Part shown: positions 15,240 through 25,838 of the stretch, piece by piece
How positions within the stretch are numbered: the first letter of the stretch is position 1
Layout: every line of letters begins with the position of its first letter
From: an uncultured Clostridia bacterium
GTDB lineage: Bacteria > Bacillota > Clostridia > TANB77 > CAG-508
NCBI GenBank assembly: GCA_947628815.1
Contig: CANRBJ010000011.1
Span: forward strand, 1-51,939
Direction: 5' to 3'
DNA length: 51,939 bases
Notes under the pieces: model-generated
What the model saw: the letters and a program-made list of their open reading frames with translations, nothing else
Databases searched by the model: none
Told to the model about the DNA's origin: nothing
Made by a program: the position numbers and the translations under genes

Positions 15240-17325
15240 TTACCAAGAACCTCCTCCGCCTCCTCCAGATCCCCCTCCAGAAGAACCACCACCAGAACTT
15301 GAACTACCTCCACTATCACTTGAAGAACTAGATGGCATAGCACTTGCTGAACGCATAGTATTATTCATAAAATCATTAAATTCGTGCATATCAAATGTTT
15401 TATTACTCTCGTACCAATCTGGAGCTTGCATTGCTATTGTTTCAAATTGACTCATCCATACCTCTGATACTCCTAAAGCATAAGTATAAGGAAGAATATT
15501 GTAAAAATATTCTGGATTTTCATTCACCAATGCCTCTAATTGAGGCTTTTCTGCCGTTTCTAAGAATCTTTTAAATCCTCTTAATTTTCCTAGCATTTCA
15601 TTTCCATAAGGTGTCCTTTTAGGCATTATCTTGGCAAATAACATTAATACTGCCATACAAATTATACCAATAATATAAGCTATTAAATACATTACATTTT
15701 GAGTTAATGTTGGTAATACCATAAAAGCCCATGGCATTCCTCCAAACATTCCTCCCCATATTATTGCAAATAATTTAGGCATTTTTATTGCACCTATAAG
15801 ACTTCCTATCAATACAGTAAAACCTATTCCGTGGAAATAATAATGCAAATGTTAAAGTTTCAGTATCTCCATATTCAATAACAGGTTTTACTGTTATCAA
15901 AATAAATATTGCAATAATCATTAGTATTAAATATTTTATTTTTCCTTTTGCTGATGACTCAAATATTTTATTTTTATTTTCTTTTGAATTGATTCTTGAT
16001 TTTATTCTATTTAATGTAATATAAAAAGTATTATATAATTGTGATATTGTAACAGAATTCATATTACTATTTATAAACAATCCTTCAAAAAATATTTTTT
16101 CATATATGTTAGTTCCATCATATTCTTTTAATTTTACAATATTAATCTTATCTTTTGAATTCTTCATTGCTTTATTAATGAGTTTTTCTTCTTCTTGTGA
16201 TAACTCATAATCAATAGGCTCGTCTATATTCTCATATATATTAAGTGAATTTTCTAAAATTTTAATTTTAGGTGAATTAATGTCCTTTAATTTTTCTTCT
16301 TGAATTTTATTTTTCAATTCTTGTATTTTTAAATCTGCATTTTTTCTTTCTTCACTATTTAATTTTATTTTATTATTAGTCAAACCACTTGAAATTTCTT
16401 CAATTTTCAAATATCCCTTATTTGCTAGATATATTAAAAGTGATATAATCCCTTTTGTAGTTACTGAACCTCTATACCAAAATTCAATTTCTGCTGAATT
16501 ATATCCCTCTGGTGGATAAAATTCTACTGTTTCAATTACTTCATCATCTTTTCCATATTTAGCCCATAATCTATCTGCAATCAAAACAAATACTGCGCAT
16601 AATACAATCGCAAAAATTGGAAATACATCTGTATTGCTACTAGTCCCTACAAAGTATCCTTCTGGTAATGTAAGTCTAACTGTCAATGCTTGTCCTGCAT
16701 ATAATGTATTTGTTGTATTTCCTGTAATAGTATTTCCATTTACATTATATGTTACATTAGAACTATTAGTAGAACCTACTTTTCCACTTGAAAATCCGAG
16801 TGTTGACTTGTCAAATGATTTAGGCATTGTAATAGTAAAAGATACATTGCTTATATTAGCATCCCATTCATCACCAATTAAATTAAAGTATAATTCATCT
16901 ACATTTTTTAATGGATCTTTTCCTATATTATATTTATATTTAATAGTATAACTATGTTTTCCTGTAAGTGTTGAATTGGCATCTCCTATTTTTATAACTT
17001 TATAGCCGTTTTCATTAGATGTAGTATAATTCTCGCTTACACTAATATTAGTTATTTTCGCTATATTATTTGATTTTGAACCATCTATTCTAGTAACAGA
17101 ATTTTTTAACGGAATTTTCCTAAAAATTCCATGTTTTGGTACATTGAAATATGCTGTAATTGTTTCTGTTATGTCAAAAGTATTGTTTTCATTTACAATC
17201 ATATTTATGTCATATGATTGTATAGTATAATCATTAGTTGATGTTACTGCTAATGATTGATTTGGTATTAGCAACAAACAACATATAATTATAACGAATA
17301 ATCCAAGTAAAATTTTTTGTTTCAT
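15240..17325 (-). CDS. DUF2207 membrane protein with Gly-rich tail, read through a CGG +1 shift
   Basis: A DUF2207-domain protein of about 694 residues, a surface-facing membrane protein of unknown function widespread in Firmicutes. A signal peptide (MKQKILLGLFVIIICCLLLI) precedes the extracellular DUF2207 domain with the typical DYTIQSYDINMIVNENNTF and RKIPLKN phrases. A membrane helix lies near residues 228-250 (FPIFAIVLCAVFVLIA), then a cytoplasmic domain starting YPPEGYNSAEIEFWYRG, then two or more helices near 470-560. The tail is a run of Gly and Ser ending in Trp, a feature of this family. Codon 499 is in-frame CGG (15829-15831); skipping C gives FPGIGFTVLIGSLIG and joins the last 200 residues. 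The length 2086 is 3n+1. ATG 17325. Confidence 0.87.
15828..15831 (-). other. CGGA +1 frameshift site (DUF2207 gene)
   Basis: Codons TTT-CCA-CGG-AAT at codon 499. Skipping C gives CCA-GGA-ATA and a further membrane helix; straight reading stops 18 codons later at 15775. Confidence 0.85.
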
Positions 17326-17367
17326 ATTATAAATCCACCTTTACATTATTTTTTTCTTCTGTTTACA

Positions 17368-19980
17368 TTACGACACACTTTCTTTTAACTTTACAAGTGT
17401 ATTTAGTGCTTCAATTGGAGTTAATTCGTTTAAGTTAATTTTGTCTATTTCATGTGCTAGTTCTGCTAGTTTGTAGTTATACATATCTAATTGTCCTACT
17501 TGTTGTTTTTTGTTTTCTTTTTTATCTAAATTTTTAGTTAATGCACTTTTCCTTTCTAGGCTTTTTAGTATTTCGTTTGCTTTTTTTACTACTGGCGCTG
17601 GAACTCCGGCAAGTTTTGCAACGTGAATTCCATAGCTTTCATCAGTTCCACCCTCTACTATCTTTCTTAAAAATATGATATCTTCTCCTTTTTCTTTTAC
17701 TGCTATAGAATAGTTTTTTATTCCTTCTATTTGGTTTTCAAGTTCTGTTAATTCATGATAATGTGTTGCAAATAGTGTTTTTGCTCCACATTTTTCCTTG
17801 TCTGCTATGTATGTTGCAACAGCCCACGCAATAGAAAGACCGTCATAGGTTGATGTTCCTCTTCCTATTTCATCTAATATTACTAAACTATCGCTTGTTG
17901 CTTCTTTTAGAATGTTTGCTACTTCCATCATTTCTACCATAAATGTACTTTGTCCCATGCTTAAATCGTCTGATGCTCCTACTCTTGTGAATATTTTATC
18001 TACAATTCCAATATTTGCCTCATGTGCTGGAACAAAGCTTCCTACTTGTGCCATAAGAGTTATTAGCGCAACTTGTCTCATATATGTTGATTTTCCTGCC
18101 ATATTTGGCCCTGTAATTATTGATAATCTATCTTCTTCTTTATCTAAATAAGTATCATTTTCAATAAAATTTCCTGTTGGTAGCATTTTTTCTATAACAG
18201 GATGTCTTCCACCTTTAATATCAATTTTTCCATCTTCTGTTATTACTGGTTTTGTATAGTTTAAATCTTCTGCAACTGTTGCAAATGATGTTAATACATC
18301 TAATGTTGAAATAATGTTTGCTGAATTTTGTATTCTTTTTATTTGTTTTGAAAGTTCACATCTTATTTCTAAAAATAAATCATATTCTAAATTTATTAAT
18401 TTATCTTGAGCTCCTAGTATTTTATCTTCTAATTCTTTTAATTCTTCGGTAATAAATCTTTCTGCATTAGTTAGAGTTTGTTTTCTAATAAACCTTTCAG
18501 GCACTTGGTTTAAATTAGATTTTGTTACTTCTATAAAATATCCAAATACCTTGTTAAATCCTACTTTTAGATTTTTAATTCCTGTTTGTTCTTTTTCTTT
18601 TACTTCTAATTCCATAAGCCATTTTTTTCCGTCTATTGTTGCGGTTTTTAATTCATCAACTTCACTGTTATAGCCTTTTTTAATCATTCCACCTTCTTTA
18701 ACGCTAATAGGAGGATCATCTACTATAGCATTATCTATTAATGTATATACATCTTTTAACTCGTCTAATTCGTTATATAATTTTTTTAATAATGACGAGT
18801 TCGTTGTAAATAATATTTTCTTTATTTCAGGAATGTTGCTTATAGAATTTTTTAAAGAAATCATATCTCTTGCATTAGCATTTCCATATGATATTTTTCC
18901 AATTAATCTTTCTATATCATATACTTTCTTTAAACTTTCAATAATTTCGCCTCTTAGCATTAATTCATTTTTTAGTTCTTCTACTGCATCTAATCTACTT
19001 GTAATTTCTTCTTTATCTATTAATGGATCATTTAGCCATCTTCTTAACATTCTTCCCCCCATAGAAGTAGAAGTTTTATCTAATACCCATAACAATGTGC
19101 CTTTTTTGGATTTATCCCTCATTCTCTCTGTTATTTCAAGATTACGCCTTGCGCTTATATCTAGCGACATATATTTATTTGTACTATATATTTGTATTTT
19201 ATTAATATGCTCTAGTTTTATTTTTTGTGTTTGATTTAAATAGCTGAAAAGCCCATTAATTGCTGATATTATAAATAATTTATCATCAAATTTTTCTATT
19301 TTCATTCCTTTATCTGTTATAATTTCATAATTGTTGGTTAATGCTTCCGTTTCTTCATTAAAAACTTCTTCACTAACTTCTGAAATGTATATACCAAATC
19401 TTTCTTTTATTTTCGCAATCTCTTCTGTACTAGCATATAATAAACCATTTGCAATAATTTCTGATGGTGTAAAACGTGATATTTCATCTAGTAATCGTTC
19501 AAAATTGTTGTCTTCATTTATTTGTGTTGCATAAAATTCTCCTGTTGAAATATCACAAACAGCAAGTCCAAAATAGATGCCTTTTTTGAAAATACTCATA
19601 ATATAATTATTTTTCTTTTCTTCTAGTAAGTTGGATTCAATAACAGTACCTGGAGTTACTACTCTTATAACATCTCTTTTTACAATTCCTTTTGCTTGCT
19701 TTGGGTCTTCTAATTGTTCACATATTGCTACTTTATATCCTTTTGAAACTAATCTTGCTATATATATATCAGCTGCGTGAAAAGGAACTCCACACATAGG
19801 AGCTCTCTCTTTTTGACCACAATCTTTTCCAGTTAGTGTAAGTTCCAATTCTCTTGAAGTGGTAATTGCATCTTCAAAAAACATTTCATAAAAATCGCCT
19901 AAACGGTAAAATAAAATACAGTCTTTATATTGTTCCTTCGTTTCCAAATAATGTTTCATCATTGGAGAAAATTCTGCCAT
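17368..19980 (-). CDS. mutS: DNA mismatch repair protein MutS
   Basis: MutS recognises mismatches and recruits MutL. At 870 residues it is full length. Domain I has the mismatch-contacting Phe-Tyr-Glu in LGDFYEMF (residues 27-34) and MCGVPFHAADIYIARLV. The ATPase has the Walker A GPNMAGKSTYMRQ (about 612), the Walker B ILDEIGRGTSTYDG and the switch FATHYHEL. The C-terminal helix NLNELTPIEALNTLVKLK is the same motif found at the end of the small RT-associated protein at 10418-10825. It lies 20 bases after miaB on the same strand, a common Firmicute pairing. Confidence 0.97.
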   Translation of the reverse strand: MAEFSPMMKHYLETKEQYKDCILFYRLGDFYEMFFEDAITTSRELELTLTGKDCGQKERAPMCGVPFHAADIYIARLVSKGYKVAICEQLEDPKQAKGIVKRDVIRVVTPGTVIESNLLEEKKNNYIMSIFKKGIYFGLAVCDISTGEFYATQINEDNNFERLLDEISRFTPSEIIANGLLYASTEEIAKIKERFGIYISEVSEEVFNEETEALTNNYEIITDKGMKIEKFDDKLFIISAINGLFSYLNQTQKIKLEHINKIQIYSTNKYMSLDISARRNLEITERMRDKSKKGTLLWVLDKTSTSMGGRMLRRWLNDPLIDKEEITSRLDAVEELKNELMLRGEIIESLKKVYDIERLIGKISYGNANARDMISLKNSISNIPEIKKILFTTNSSLLKKLYNELDELKDVYTLIDNAIVDDPPISVKEGGMIKKGYNSEVDELKTATIDGKKWLMELEVKEKEQTGIKNLKVGFNKVFGYFIEVTKSNLNQVPERFIRKQTLTNAERFITEELKELEDKILGAQDKLINLEYDLFLEIRCELSKQIKRIQNSANIISTLDVLTSFATVAEDLNYTKPVITEDGKIDIKGGRHPVIEKMLPTGNFIENDTYLDKEEDRLSIITGPNMAGKSTYMRQVALITLMAQVGSFVPAHEANIGIVDKIFTRVGASDDLSMGQSTFMVEMMEVANILKEATSDSLVILDEIGRGTSTYDGLSIAWAVATYIADKEKCGAKTLFATHYHELTELENQIEGIKNYSIAVKEKGEDIIFLRKIVEGGTDESYGIHVAKLAGVPAPVVKKANEILKSLERKSALTKNLDKKENKKQQVGQLDMYNYKLAELAHEIDKINLNELTPIEALNTLVKLKESVS

Positions 19981-20000
19981 TTTTATTCCTTCCTTCTTTT

Positions 20001-21374
20001 CTACGCTAATTTACCTTTTAAATACCACATATGTTCTGATATCACCTTTAAACTAATAACTCTGTGAATTAGCTCGTCTTGTCCTTCAAACACAACTACT
20101 TTATTGCTATCAGTTCTACCAGTAAGCATATTTTCGTTGTTCTTACTTTTTCCTTCTACTAGTACCTTTTGAATAGTTCCTATGTATTTTTGATTATTTT
20201 CTGCAATTTGACTTTCAACAAGTGCCTTTAACCTATCAAATCTTTTATGCTTTATTTCTTCTGGAATTTGATTTTCCATTCTATCTCCTGGCGTTCCCAC
20301 TCTTCTAGAATAAATGAACATATATACTTGCTCAAATTTTATTTTTCTAACAACATCCAAAGTTTCTTCAAAATCTTCTTCAGTTTCACCTGGGAATCCT
20401 ACAATAATATCAGTTGAAAAAACAACATTTGGTATACTCTCTTTTATTTTATTTGCAAGTGCTAAGTATTGGTCTTTTGTGTATTTTCTATTCATTGCTT
20501 TTAATACAATACTACTTCCTGCTTGTAGTGGTAAATGTATGGTTTTACATACTTTATCGCATTTTGCAATTGCGCAAATCACATCATCTGTAAAATCCTT
20601 TGGATGTGGAGATACAAAACGAATTCTTTCAATCCCTTCAATTTTATTTACATCATAAAGTAAATTTGAAAAAGTATATCCTTCCCCTCCATTATATGAA
20701 TTAACATTTTGCCCAAGTAAGGTTATTTCTTTATATCCGCTTTTTGCAAGTTTACTTATTTCATTTAAAATATCTTCCGGTTTTCTACTTCTTTCTCTTC
20801 CTCGAACATATGGAACAATACAATAACTACAAAAATTGTTACATCCATACATAATTGTTACAGATGCTTTAATATTATCATTTCTACTAATCGGTAAACC
20901 TTCAAAAACTTCACCATCAATATCTATAATATCATCTATTTTCTTTTTTTCTTGTAATAGCATATATATATCTTCTGGTAATTTATGTAGTGTATGTGTT
21001 CCAAATAAAATATCCACATATGGATAACTTTCATGAATTTTTTTTGTAATGTGTTTTTCTTGCATCATACAACCACCAATAGCAATTATTGTTCCTTTTT
21101 CTTCTTTTAGCCTTTTCATTTCTCCAATTTTGCCAAATAGTTTATCTTCTGCATTTTCTCGAACACAACAGGTATTAAAAACAACAATATCTGATGAAGA
21201 TACATCTTCAGTTTTTACATAACCCATTTGTTCTAGCATACCACAAATCTTTTCTGAATCATTCTCATTTAATTGACAACCCATTGTGTAAATGCTATAT
21301 TTAAAATTTTTATTTTTTATCACTTCACTAACTTTTTTCATATATTCATATTGCTGTTCTATTTCATTATTCAC
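20001..21374 (-). CDS. miaB: tRNA-2-methylthio-N6-dimethylallyladenosine synthase MiaB
   Basis: A radical-SAM methylthiotransferase that adds the methylthio group to i6A37 of tRNA. The N-terminal UPF0004 domain has YTMGCQLNENDSEKI, VFNTCCVRENAEDK and GGCMMQEKH, with three iron-sulfur cysteines. The radical-SAM cluster is GCNNFCSYCIVPYVRGRERSR. A TRAM domain closes the protein. An ATG lies at 21410, but GTG 21374 is preferred because AAAGGTGAT stands six or seven bases before it; it gives 457 residues. It precedes mutS by 20 bases. Confidence 0.95.
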   Translation of the reverse strand: MNNEIEQQYEYMKKVSEVIKNKNFKYSIYTMGCQLNENDSEKICGMLEQMGYVKTEDVSSSDIVVFNTCCVRENAEDKLFGKIGEMKRLKEEKGTIIAIGGCMMQEKHITKKIHESYPYVDILFGTHTLHKLPEDIYMLLQEKKKIDDIIDIDGEVFEGLPISRNDNIKASVTIMYGCNNFCSYCIVPYVRGRERSRKPEDILNEISKLAKSGYKEITLLGQNVNSYNGGEGYTFSNLLYDVNKIEGIERIRFVSPHPKDFTDDVICAIAKCDKVCKTIHLPLQAGSSIVLKAMNRKYTKDQYLALANKIKESIPNVVFSTDIIVGFPGETEEDFEETLDVVRKIKFEQVYMFIYSRRVGTPGDRMENQIPEEIKHKRFDRLKALVESQIAENNQKYIGTIQKVLVEGKSKNNENMLTGRTDSNKVVVFEGQDELIHRVISLKVISEHMWYLKGKLA

Positions 21375-21426
21375 TTTAAAATCACCTTTATTTTTATCAC
21401 ATTTTCTCATATTTTATCATATTGTG

Positions 21427-22515
21427 CTACTTACTGCAAGATGATTTTATATGGTTTTTTCTTTCTTTTTCTATGTATTCATATATTTTTAACCATACTG
21501 GTTCAATTAATTTTTTTCTTGCATAGTCTATAATTGTACAAACTACATAAACCAATACCACACTAATTATAGCATGAAAAATTAAATTATTAGATGTATA
21601 ATATTTATCTGTATTTAATAATGTATGCCATAAAAATGGTCTAAATAATACATTATCGTGTATTAAATAAACACCTAGAACACATTTTGCCATTTCGTTA
21701 ATAATTACATTATTAAAATTTTTTCTACTTAAAAAATATAAAAACATTGTTATTGATATAATTAAAACTAAAATACTATTTAATTGTGCAAAATATTGAC
21801 TATGAGTTACAATTCCTATTATACCTGTAATTTCACCTATTTTATTAATTGTTACGCTAGATAAAATTAGTACAAATACTGAAATTAATAATATTATTTT
21901 AATTTTATTAATTGGTAAATTACTTATATCAAAATATAGCTTTATATAAGCAGATATTGTATATAATACAATAAACCAGCCCAAGTTACTAAAACCTAAA
22001 TCTGCTTTTATAAATGTTGCTAAGACTGTCCATAAAAAAACCATTAATATAATAAATTTTTTCAGTTCTTCTTTTGCACAACTATGTATAAATTTATTTA
22101 TATATGGCGATATAATCATCAAAACCACATAACATGTTATAAACCAGTATAATGAATGTGTTATTGGTAATAACGATTGTATTATAATCTTAAAATTGAT
22201 TCCATTAACTGGTTGCAGTATTGTAGTAAATAAAATTAATATGCTATAAGAATAAAAACTAACTTCTCCTATAATTTTCCATAATTTTTTAATTGTAAAT
22301 TTACTTTCAATCATAAAATAGCCAGATATTAATATAAAACAACATACACCGATTTTTCCACCAAGTGATAGGATATCAATAATATATTTGTTAAATGATA
22401 TATAAGACATATATCGTTCAAAATCGTGCACTGCATAATGATGTGTAATTATAAGAATCATACTAAATATTCTTAATAATTCTAAATTAGAATTTCTTTT
22501 TGATATATTTTCCAT
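21427..22515 (-). CDS. Acyltransferase family 3 membrane protein (OafA/WecH type)
   Basis: A 362-residue integral membrane O-acyltransferase of the Acyl_transf_3 family, which acetylates or succinylates surface glycans and lipids. The N-terminal SNLELLRIFSMILIITHHYAV holds the R and the catalytic His pair of this family, and ten or so hydrophobic helices follow, including LGGKIGVCCFILISGYFMI and MAKCVLGVYLIHDN. The substrate is unknown. It has its own predicted promoter and ends 52 bases before miaB, so read-through into miaB-mutS is likely. Confidence 0.88.
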   Translation of the reverse strand: MENISKRNSNLELLRIFSMILIITHHYAVHDFERYMSYISFNKYIIDILSLGGKIGVCCFILISGYFMIESKFTIKKLWKIIGEVSFYSYSILILFTTILQPVNGINFKIIIQSLLPITHSLYWFITCYVVLMIISPYINKFIHSCAKEELKKFIILMVFLWTVLATFIKADLGFSNLGWFIVLYTISAYIKLYFDISNLPINKIKIILLISVFVLILSSVTINKIGEITGIIGIVTHSQYFAQLNSILVLIISITMFLYFLSRKNFNNVIINEMAKCVLGVYLIHDNVLFRPFLWHTLLNTDKYYTSNNLIFHAIISVVLVYVVCTIIDYARKKLIEPVWLKIYEYIEKERKNHIKSSCSK

Positions 22516-22566
22516 TATATTTTTCCTCGTATTATAAATTGGTTTGTATTATTTGTTACCATAAGT

Positions 22567-22595
22567 TTTATACCATAATATAATACGAAAATCAA
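22567..22595 (-). promoter_or_regulatory. Predicted sigma-A promoter for the acyltransferase-miaB-mutS unit
   Basis: Minus-strand TTGATT (22590-22595) and TATAAA (22567-22572) with a 17-base spacer, about 50 bases before ATG 22515. Confidence 0.65.
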
Positions 22596-22599
22596 GTTT

Positions 22600-23199
22600 T
22601 TATTTATATAATTTATTTGCCTTTATGTATTCTATTACCTCATTTTGTAATATTTTTTCTATATATTTTCCTTCTTGGCTTATTTTCATTCTTGCAGTAG
22701 TTGCATTTGTTTTGTTATGTTGCACATTTTTCATAATTTGTATATGTTTCTCATTTTTCTTTAATATTTCATTAGAATTGATGATCTTTTTACAATCTAT
22801 TTGCTCTCTTTCTATTATAATGTATTTGTAAGATTGCATAAGTGTAGAACAATCTTCTGATTGTACCATTTTATATAAGTTATCTGCTCCCATAATATAG
22901 TACTTATAGATATTTGGATATGTTTTTTCTATTTTCTTGAATGCTTCAAGTGTTGTTAAATTCTTAGTTTGGTTTAATTCTATATTAGATACTTCTAATT
23001 CATTATGTTCTTTTGTTGCAATTAATAACATATTATATCTTTCTTGCTCGCTTATCAGATTCTTTTTTTTATAAAAATCTCCTACTGGAACAAATATAAC
23101 TTTATCTAATTCATATTTTTTTACTATATCCTTTGCAAGCTCTATATGTGCTCTAGTTACTGGATTAAAACTTCCTCCAAAAAATCCATATTTTTCCAT
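22600..23199 (-). CDS. nadD: Nicotinate-nucleotide adenylyltransferase
   Basis: NadD makes nicotinate adenine dinucleotide from nicotinate mononucleotide and ATP. The nucleotidyltransferase motif is GFFGGSFNPVTRAHIELA (residues 5-22); the family usually has GxFDPxHxGH, so the first His is replaced by Thr-Arg while the second His is kept. YYIMGADNLYKMVQ (about 99-112) is the substrate-binding motif, and MKISQEGKYIEKIL stands in place of the ISST-R motif. 199 residues. The divergent motifs suggest a lineage-specific NadD or a related nucleotidyltransferase. It follows tmk and its terminator. Confidence 0.78.
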   Translation of the reverse strand: MEKYGFFGGSFNPVTRAHIELAKDIVKKYELDKVIFVPVGDFYKKKNLISEQERYNMLLIATKEHNELEVSNIELNQTKNLTTLEAFKKIEKTYPNIYKYYIMGADNLYKMVQSEDCSTLMQSYKYIIIEREQIDCKKIINSNEILKKNEKHIQIMKNVQHNKTNATTARMKISQEGKYIEKILQNEVIEYIKANKLYK

Positions 23200-23230
23200 A
23201 TATCCTTCCTCTTTTATTGTTATTTATTTT

Positions 23231-23256
23231 TTAAAAAAGCAGGTGCTAAACCTGCT
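23231..23256 (-). terminator. Rho-independent terminator after tmk
   Basis: On the minus strand AGCAGGT-TTAGC-ACCTGCT is followed by six T residues. Arms lie at 23238-23244 and 23250-23256, directly after the tmk stop. Confidence 0.92.
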
Positions 23257-23262
23257 ATTTCA

Positions 23263-23934
23263 TTATATATATTTTTTTACTTCTTCGTATATTTCATCCC
23301 CTATATCTTGAATTGTCCTAATTATTCCATCTTTCATACAATTCACTTCATACCAATCATATTTTTTCGCCACTTCGCATGCTGCATTATAGCTATCTAT
23401 AATATGGTTTCTATCCCTTTCATGTATATCTTTTTGGGCTTGATGTGTAAATTTATTTTCTCTATTTTCCATAAGATGCATTGCTTCTGTTGGTGGCATG
23501 TTTAGGAAAATAGTTTTTGTAGGTACTGGTAGTCCGTATAAATTAAACTCTAAATCGCATAACCATGTTAGAAATTTTTCTCTTTCGTTTTTATCTTGAA
23601 TTTTTCCTGCTTGATGAACCATATTGGCAGTAGTATATCTATCTGCTAATATAATTCCACCTTCTTCATAGTAACTTTCAAAAAATTTTTTATAAGTTGC
23701 ATACCTATCTACTGCATAAAAAGTAGAGGCAACATAAGGATTAACATCTTTTGCATTTTCTCCAAACTCACCAGATAAATACATTTTTACAAGTGAGGAT
23801 GATGGGCTTTCATAATTTGGAAAGCTTACAACTCTGAAATTAATGTTTTCTTCACTTAATCGCTCTTGTAATTTTCTAAACTGTGTTTGTTTACCACTTC
23901 CGTCTGTTCCATCTATTACAAATAATTTTCCCAT
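23263..23934 (-). CDS. tmk: Thymidylate kinase-like protein
   Basis: Tmk phosphorylates dTMP to dTDP. The P-loop is FVIDGTDGSGKQTQFRKLQ (from residue 5), the DR(Y/H) motif is ILADRYTTANMVHQAGK, and FRVVSFPNYESPSS precedes a long insertion typical of the Firmicute 'dTMP kinase-like' form of about 223 residues. An upstream ATG exists at 23979, but it overlaps the preceding gene; ATG 23934 with AGAGGT upstream is preferred. It is the last gene of glmM-membrane protein-tmk, followed by a strong terminator. Confidence 0.9.
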   Translation of the reverse strand: MGKLFVIDGTDGSGKQTQFRKLQERLSEENINFRVVSFPNYESPSSSLVKMYLSGEFGENAKDVNPYVASTFYAVDRYATYKKFFESYYEEGGIILADRYTTANMVHQAGKIQDKNEREKFLTWLCDLEFNLYGLPVPTKTIFLNMPPTEAMHLMENRENKFTHQAQKDIHERDRNHIIDSYNAACEVAKKYDWYEVNCMKDGIIRTIQDIGDEIYEEVKKYI

Positions 23935-23957
23935 TAGTTTTACCTCTCGTTTTTCAT

Positions 23958-24296
23958 TTATACTTTTTTCCAAAACCATTCTAAACTATCATCAATACTC
24001 TTTTTCTTCTTTGCTTTTGCTTCAATATCATCAATCCATAAATATGAAATATATGATAAAAATATCATAACAAAATCAACTAGTAAACATTTTGCAAGTA
24101 TTGGCCCAATTTCTTCGTATTGTAAATGTCCCATTAAAAATTGTAATCCATGCATTACTAATAATATCAAAAACACAACTAATGGTACAAGCGATACATA
24201 AGCATTTTTTGCTTCCTTTCCAATATAAATAAAACAAAGTGTTAAAAATAGTGCAATAAGTAGTGCCCATGGGTTTGCAATGTTAACTAAAACCAT
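23958..24296 (-). CDS. Small three-helix membrane protein of unknown function
   Basis: A 112-residue protein with three probable membrane helices: residues about 10-26 (WALLIALFLTLCFIYIG), 33-53 (YVSLVPLVVFLILLVMHGL) and 70-90 (LLVDFVMIFLSYISYLWI). A charged C-terminus rich in Lys and Asp follows. No family is recognised. It lies between glmM and tmk, 15 and 23 bases from each, so it is part of that operon. ATG 24296 has AAAGGAGAAG upstream. Confidence 0.78.
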   Translation of the reverse strand: MVLVNIANPWALLIALFLTLCFIYIGKEAKNAYVSLVPLVVFLILLVMHGLQFLMGHLQYEEIGPILAKCLLVDFVMIFLSYISYLWIDDIEAKAKKKKSIDDSLEWFWKKV

Positions 24297-24311
24297 AATT
24301 TTCTTCTCCTT

Positions 24312-25676
24312 TTACTTTAGTTTTTCTTCAATTAGCATAGCTAATTGGTTAGCTTTTGTAGCTATATATTCTTTATCTTCCCCCTCAATCATAACTCTTA
24401 CTAGAGGTTCCGTTCCAGAAGGTCGTATAAGAACTCTACCATTACCAGAAAATTCCTTTTCTAATTCTTCAATTTTTACCTTAATTTCTTCATCTTTTTC
24501 ATAATCATATTTTTTACTAGAAGCTACTTTAGCATTTTTTAATACCTGCGGATATATGTTAATTATTTTACAAAGTTCAGATGCCAAAACATTTTTTTCT
24601 AGTAAAATTTTTATCATAATTAAAGATGTTAAAATCCCATCACCTGTTGGGTTGTAATCCAAAAAAATAATATGACCAGATTGTTCTCCTCCAAGATTGT
24701 AATTGTTTTTTAACATTTCTTCTAATACATATCTATCTCCAACCTTGGTTTGTTTACATATTAGGTTTTCTTTTTCGCAATATTTCTTTAAGCCTAAATT
24801 ACTCATAACTGTAGCAACAACTGTGTTGTTTTTTAATATGCCTTTTTCTTTCATATATTTTGAAACTACTGCAAGACATTTGTCGCCATCAATTTCATTG
24901 CCTAATTCATCAACTAATAAACACCTATCACCGTCACCATCATAAGCAATTCCTAAATCCAACTGATTGTCTACAACATATTTTTTTATTTGCTCTAAAT
25001 GTGTAGAACCGCATTCTGCATTAATATTTACTCCATCTGGATTGTTGTTAATAATGCTAAACTGAATTCCTAGTTTTTTAAACACTTCTTCTGCAATTTT
25101 ATATGTTGCTCCATTTGCTGTATCAATTCCTACTTTGAAATTTGGCTTATTATACTTAGTAATATCTTCCTTAAAAGTATCAACAAAAAAATCAGCATAT
25201 TCCTCTATTAAATCTTGCCTTACTTCTGAAACTCCAATTTTATCGTGTGGTGCATTCAAATCAGAAATTTTATCAGAATCCATAATTTCTTCAATTTCTT
25301 CTTCTAATGCATCATCAATTTTTGTTCCTTTATTACTAAAGTATTTTACTCCATTAAATTCAAAAGTATTGTGAGATGCGGATATAACAACACTTGCATC
25401 AGCATTTAGTTTTCTAGTTAAATATGCTACTGCTGGAGTAGGAATTACTCCTAATAGTTTTACATTAGCACCATAGCTTAAAAAACCAGCAGTCATCGCA
25501 CTTTCAATTAAGGTACCAGATATACGGGTATCTCGACCAATTAAAATTGTTGGTGTATGACTTATATGCTTAGATAAAACAAATGCCCCAGCCTTTGCAA
25601 CCTTATACACAAGCTCTGGTGTAAGCTCAGTATTCGCAATTCTACGAATTCCATCTGTTCCAAAATATTTCCTCAT
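24312..25676 (-). CDS. glmM: Phosphoglucosamine mutase
   Basis: GlmM converts glucosamine-6-phosphate to glucosamine-1-phosphate for peptidoglycan and glycan precursors. The N-terminal MRKYFGTDGIRRIAN, the catalytic phosphoserine loop VISASHNTFEFNGVKYF (Ser about 101), the metal-binding loop YDGDGDRCLLVDELG, the sugar-binding GGEQSGHIIF and the phosphate-binding RPSGTEPLVRVMIEG are all visible in order. 454 residues is normal. First gene of a three-gene unit ending at the terminator after tmk. Confidence 0.97.
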   Translation of the reverse strand: MRKYFGTDGIRRIANTELTPELVYKVAKAGAFVLSKHISHTPTILIGRDTRISGTLIESAMTAGFLSYGANVKLLGVIPTPAVAYLTRKLNADASVVISASHNTFEFNGVKYFSNKGTKIDDALEEEIEEIMDSDKISDLNAPHDKIGVSEVRQDLIEEYADFFVDTFKEDITKYNKPNFKVGIDTANGATYKIAEEVFKKLGIQFSIINNNPDGVNINAECGSTHLEQIKKYVVDNQLDLGIAYDGDGDRCLLVDELGNEIDGDKCLAVVSKYMKEKGILKNNTVVATVMSNLGLKKYCEKENLICKQTKVGDRYVLEEMLKNNYNLGGEQSGHIIFLDYNPTGDGILTSLIMIKILLEKNVLASELCKIINIYPQVLKNAKVASSKKYDYEKDEEIKVKIEELEKEFSGNGRVLIRPSGTEPLVRVMIEGEDKEYIATKANQLAMLIEEKLK

Positions 25677-25778
25677 TTAAGCATTCTTCCTTTCCAATCA
25701 TTGCTAAATCTAATACATATTATTCATTGGAAGTAAAAAAAATGTTATTTCTCTTTTTCTTCATTTTCGACTGTACCT

Positions 25779-25807
25779 ATTATATATATAATCTAATATA
25801 TTTGCAA
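25779..25807 (-). promoter_or_regulatory. Predicted sigma-A promoter for glmM operon
   Basis: Minus-strand TTGCAA (25802-25807) and a perfect TATAAT (25779-25784) with 17 bases between. The leader before ATG 25676 is about 95 bases. Confidence 0.65.
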
Positions 25808-25838
25808 TATTTTTTTGAAATCTTTTTTATTTTTTATA

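Noticed and set aside
15240-15450. Plus-strand proline-rich ORF
   Set aside because: It is the complement of the Gly-rich tail of the DUF2207 protein and has no ribosome-binding site.
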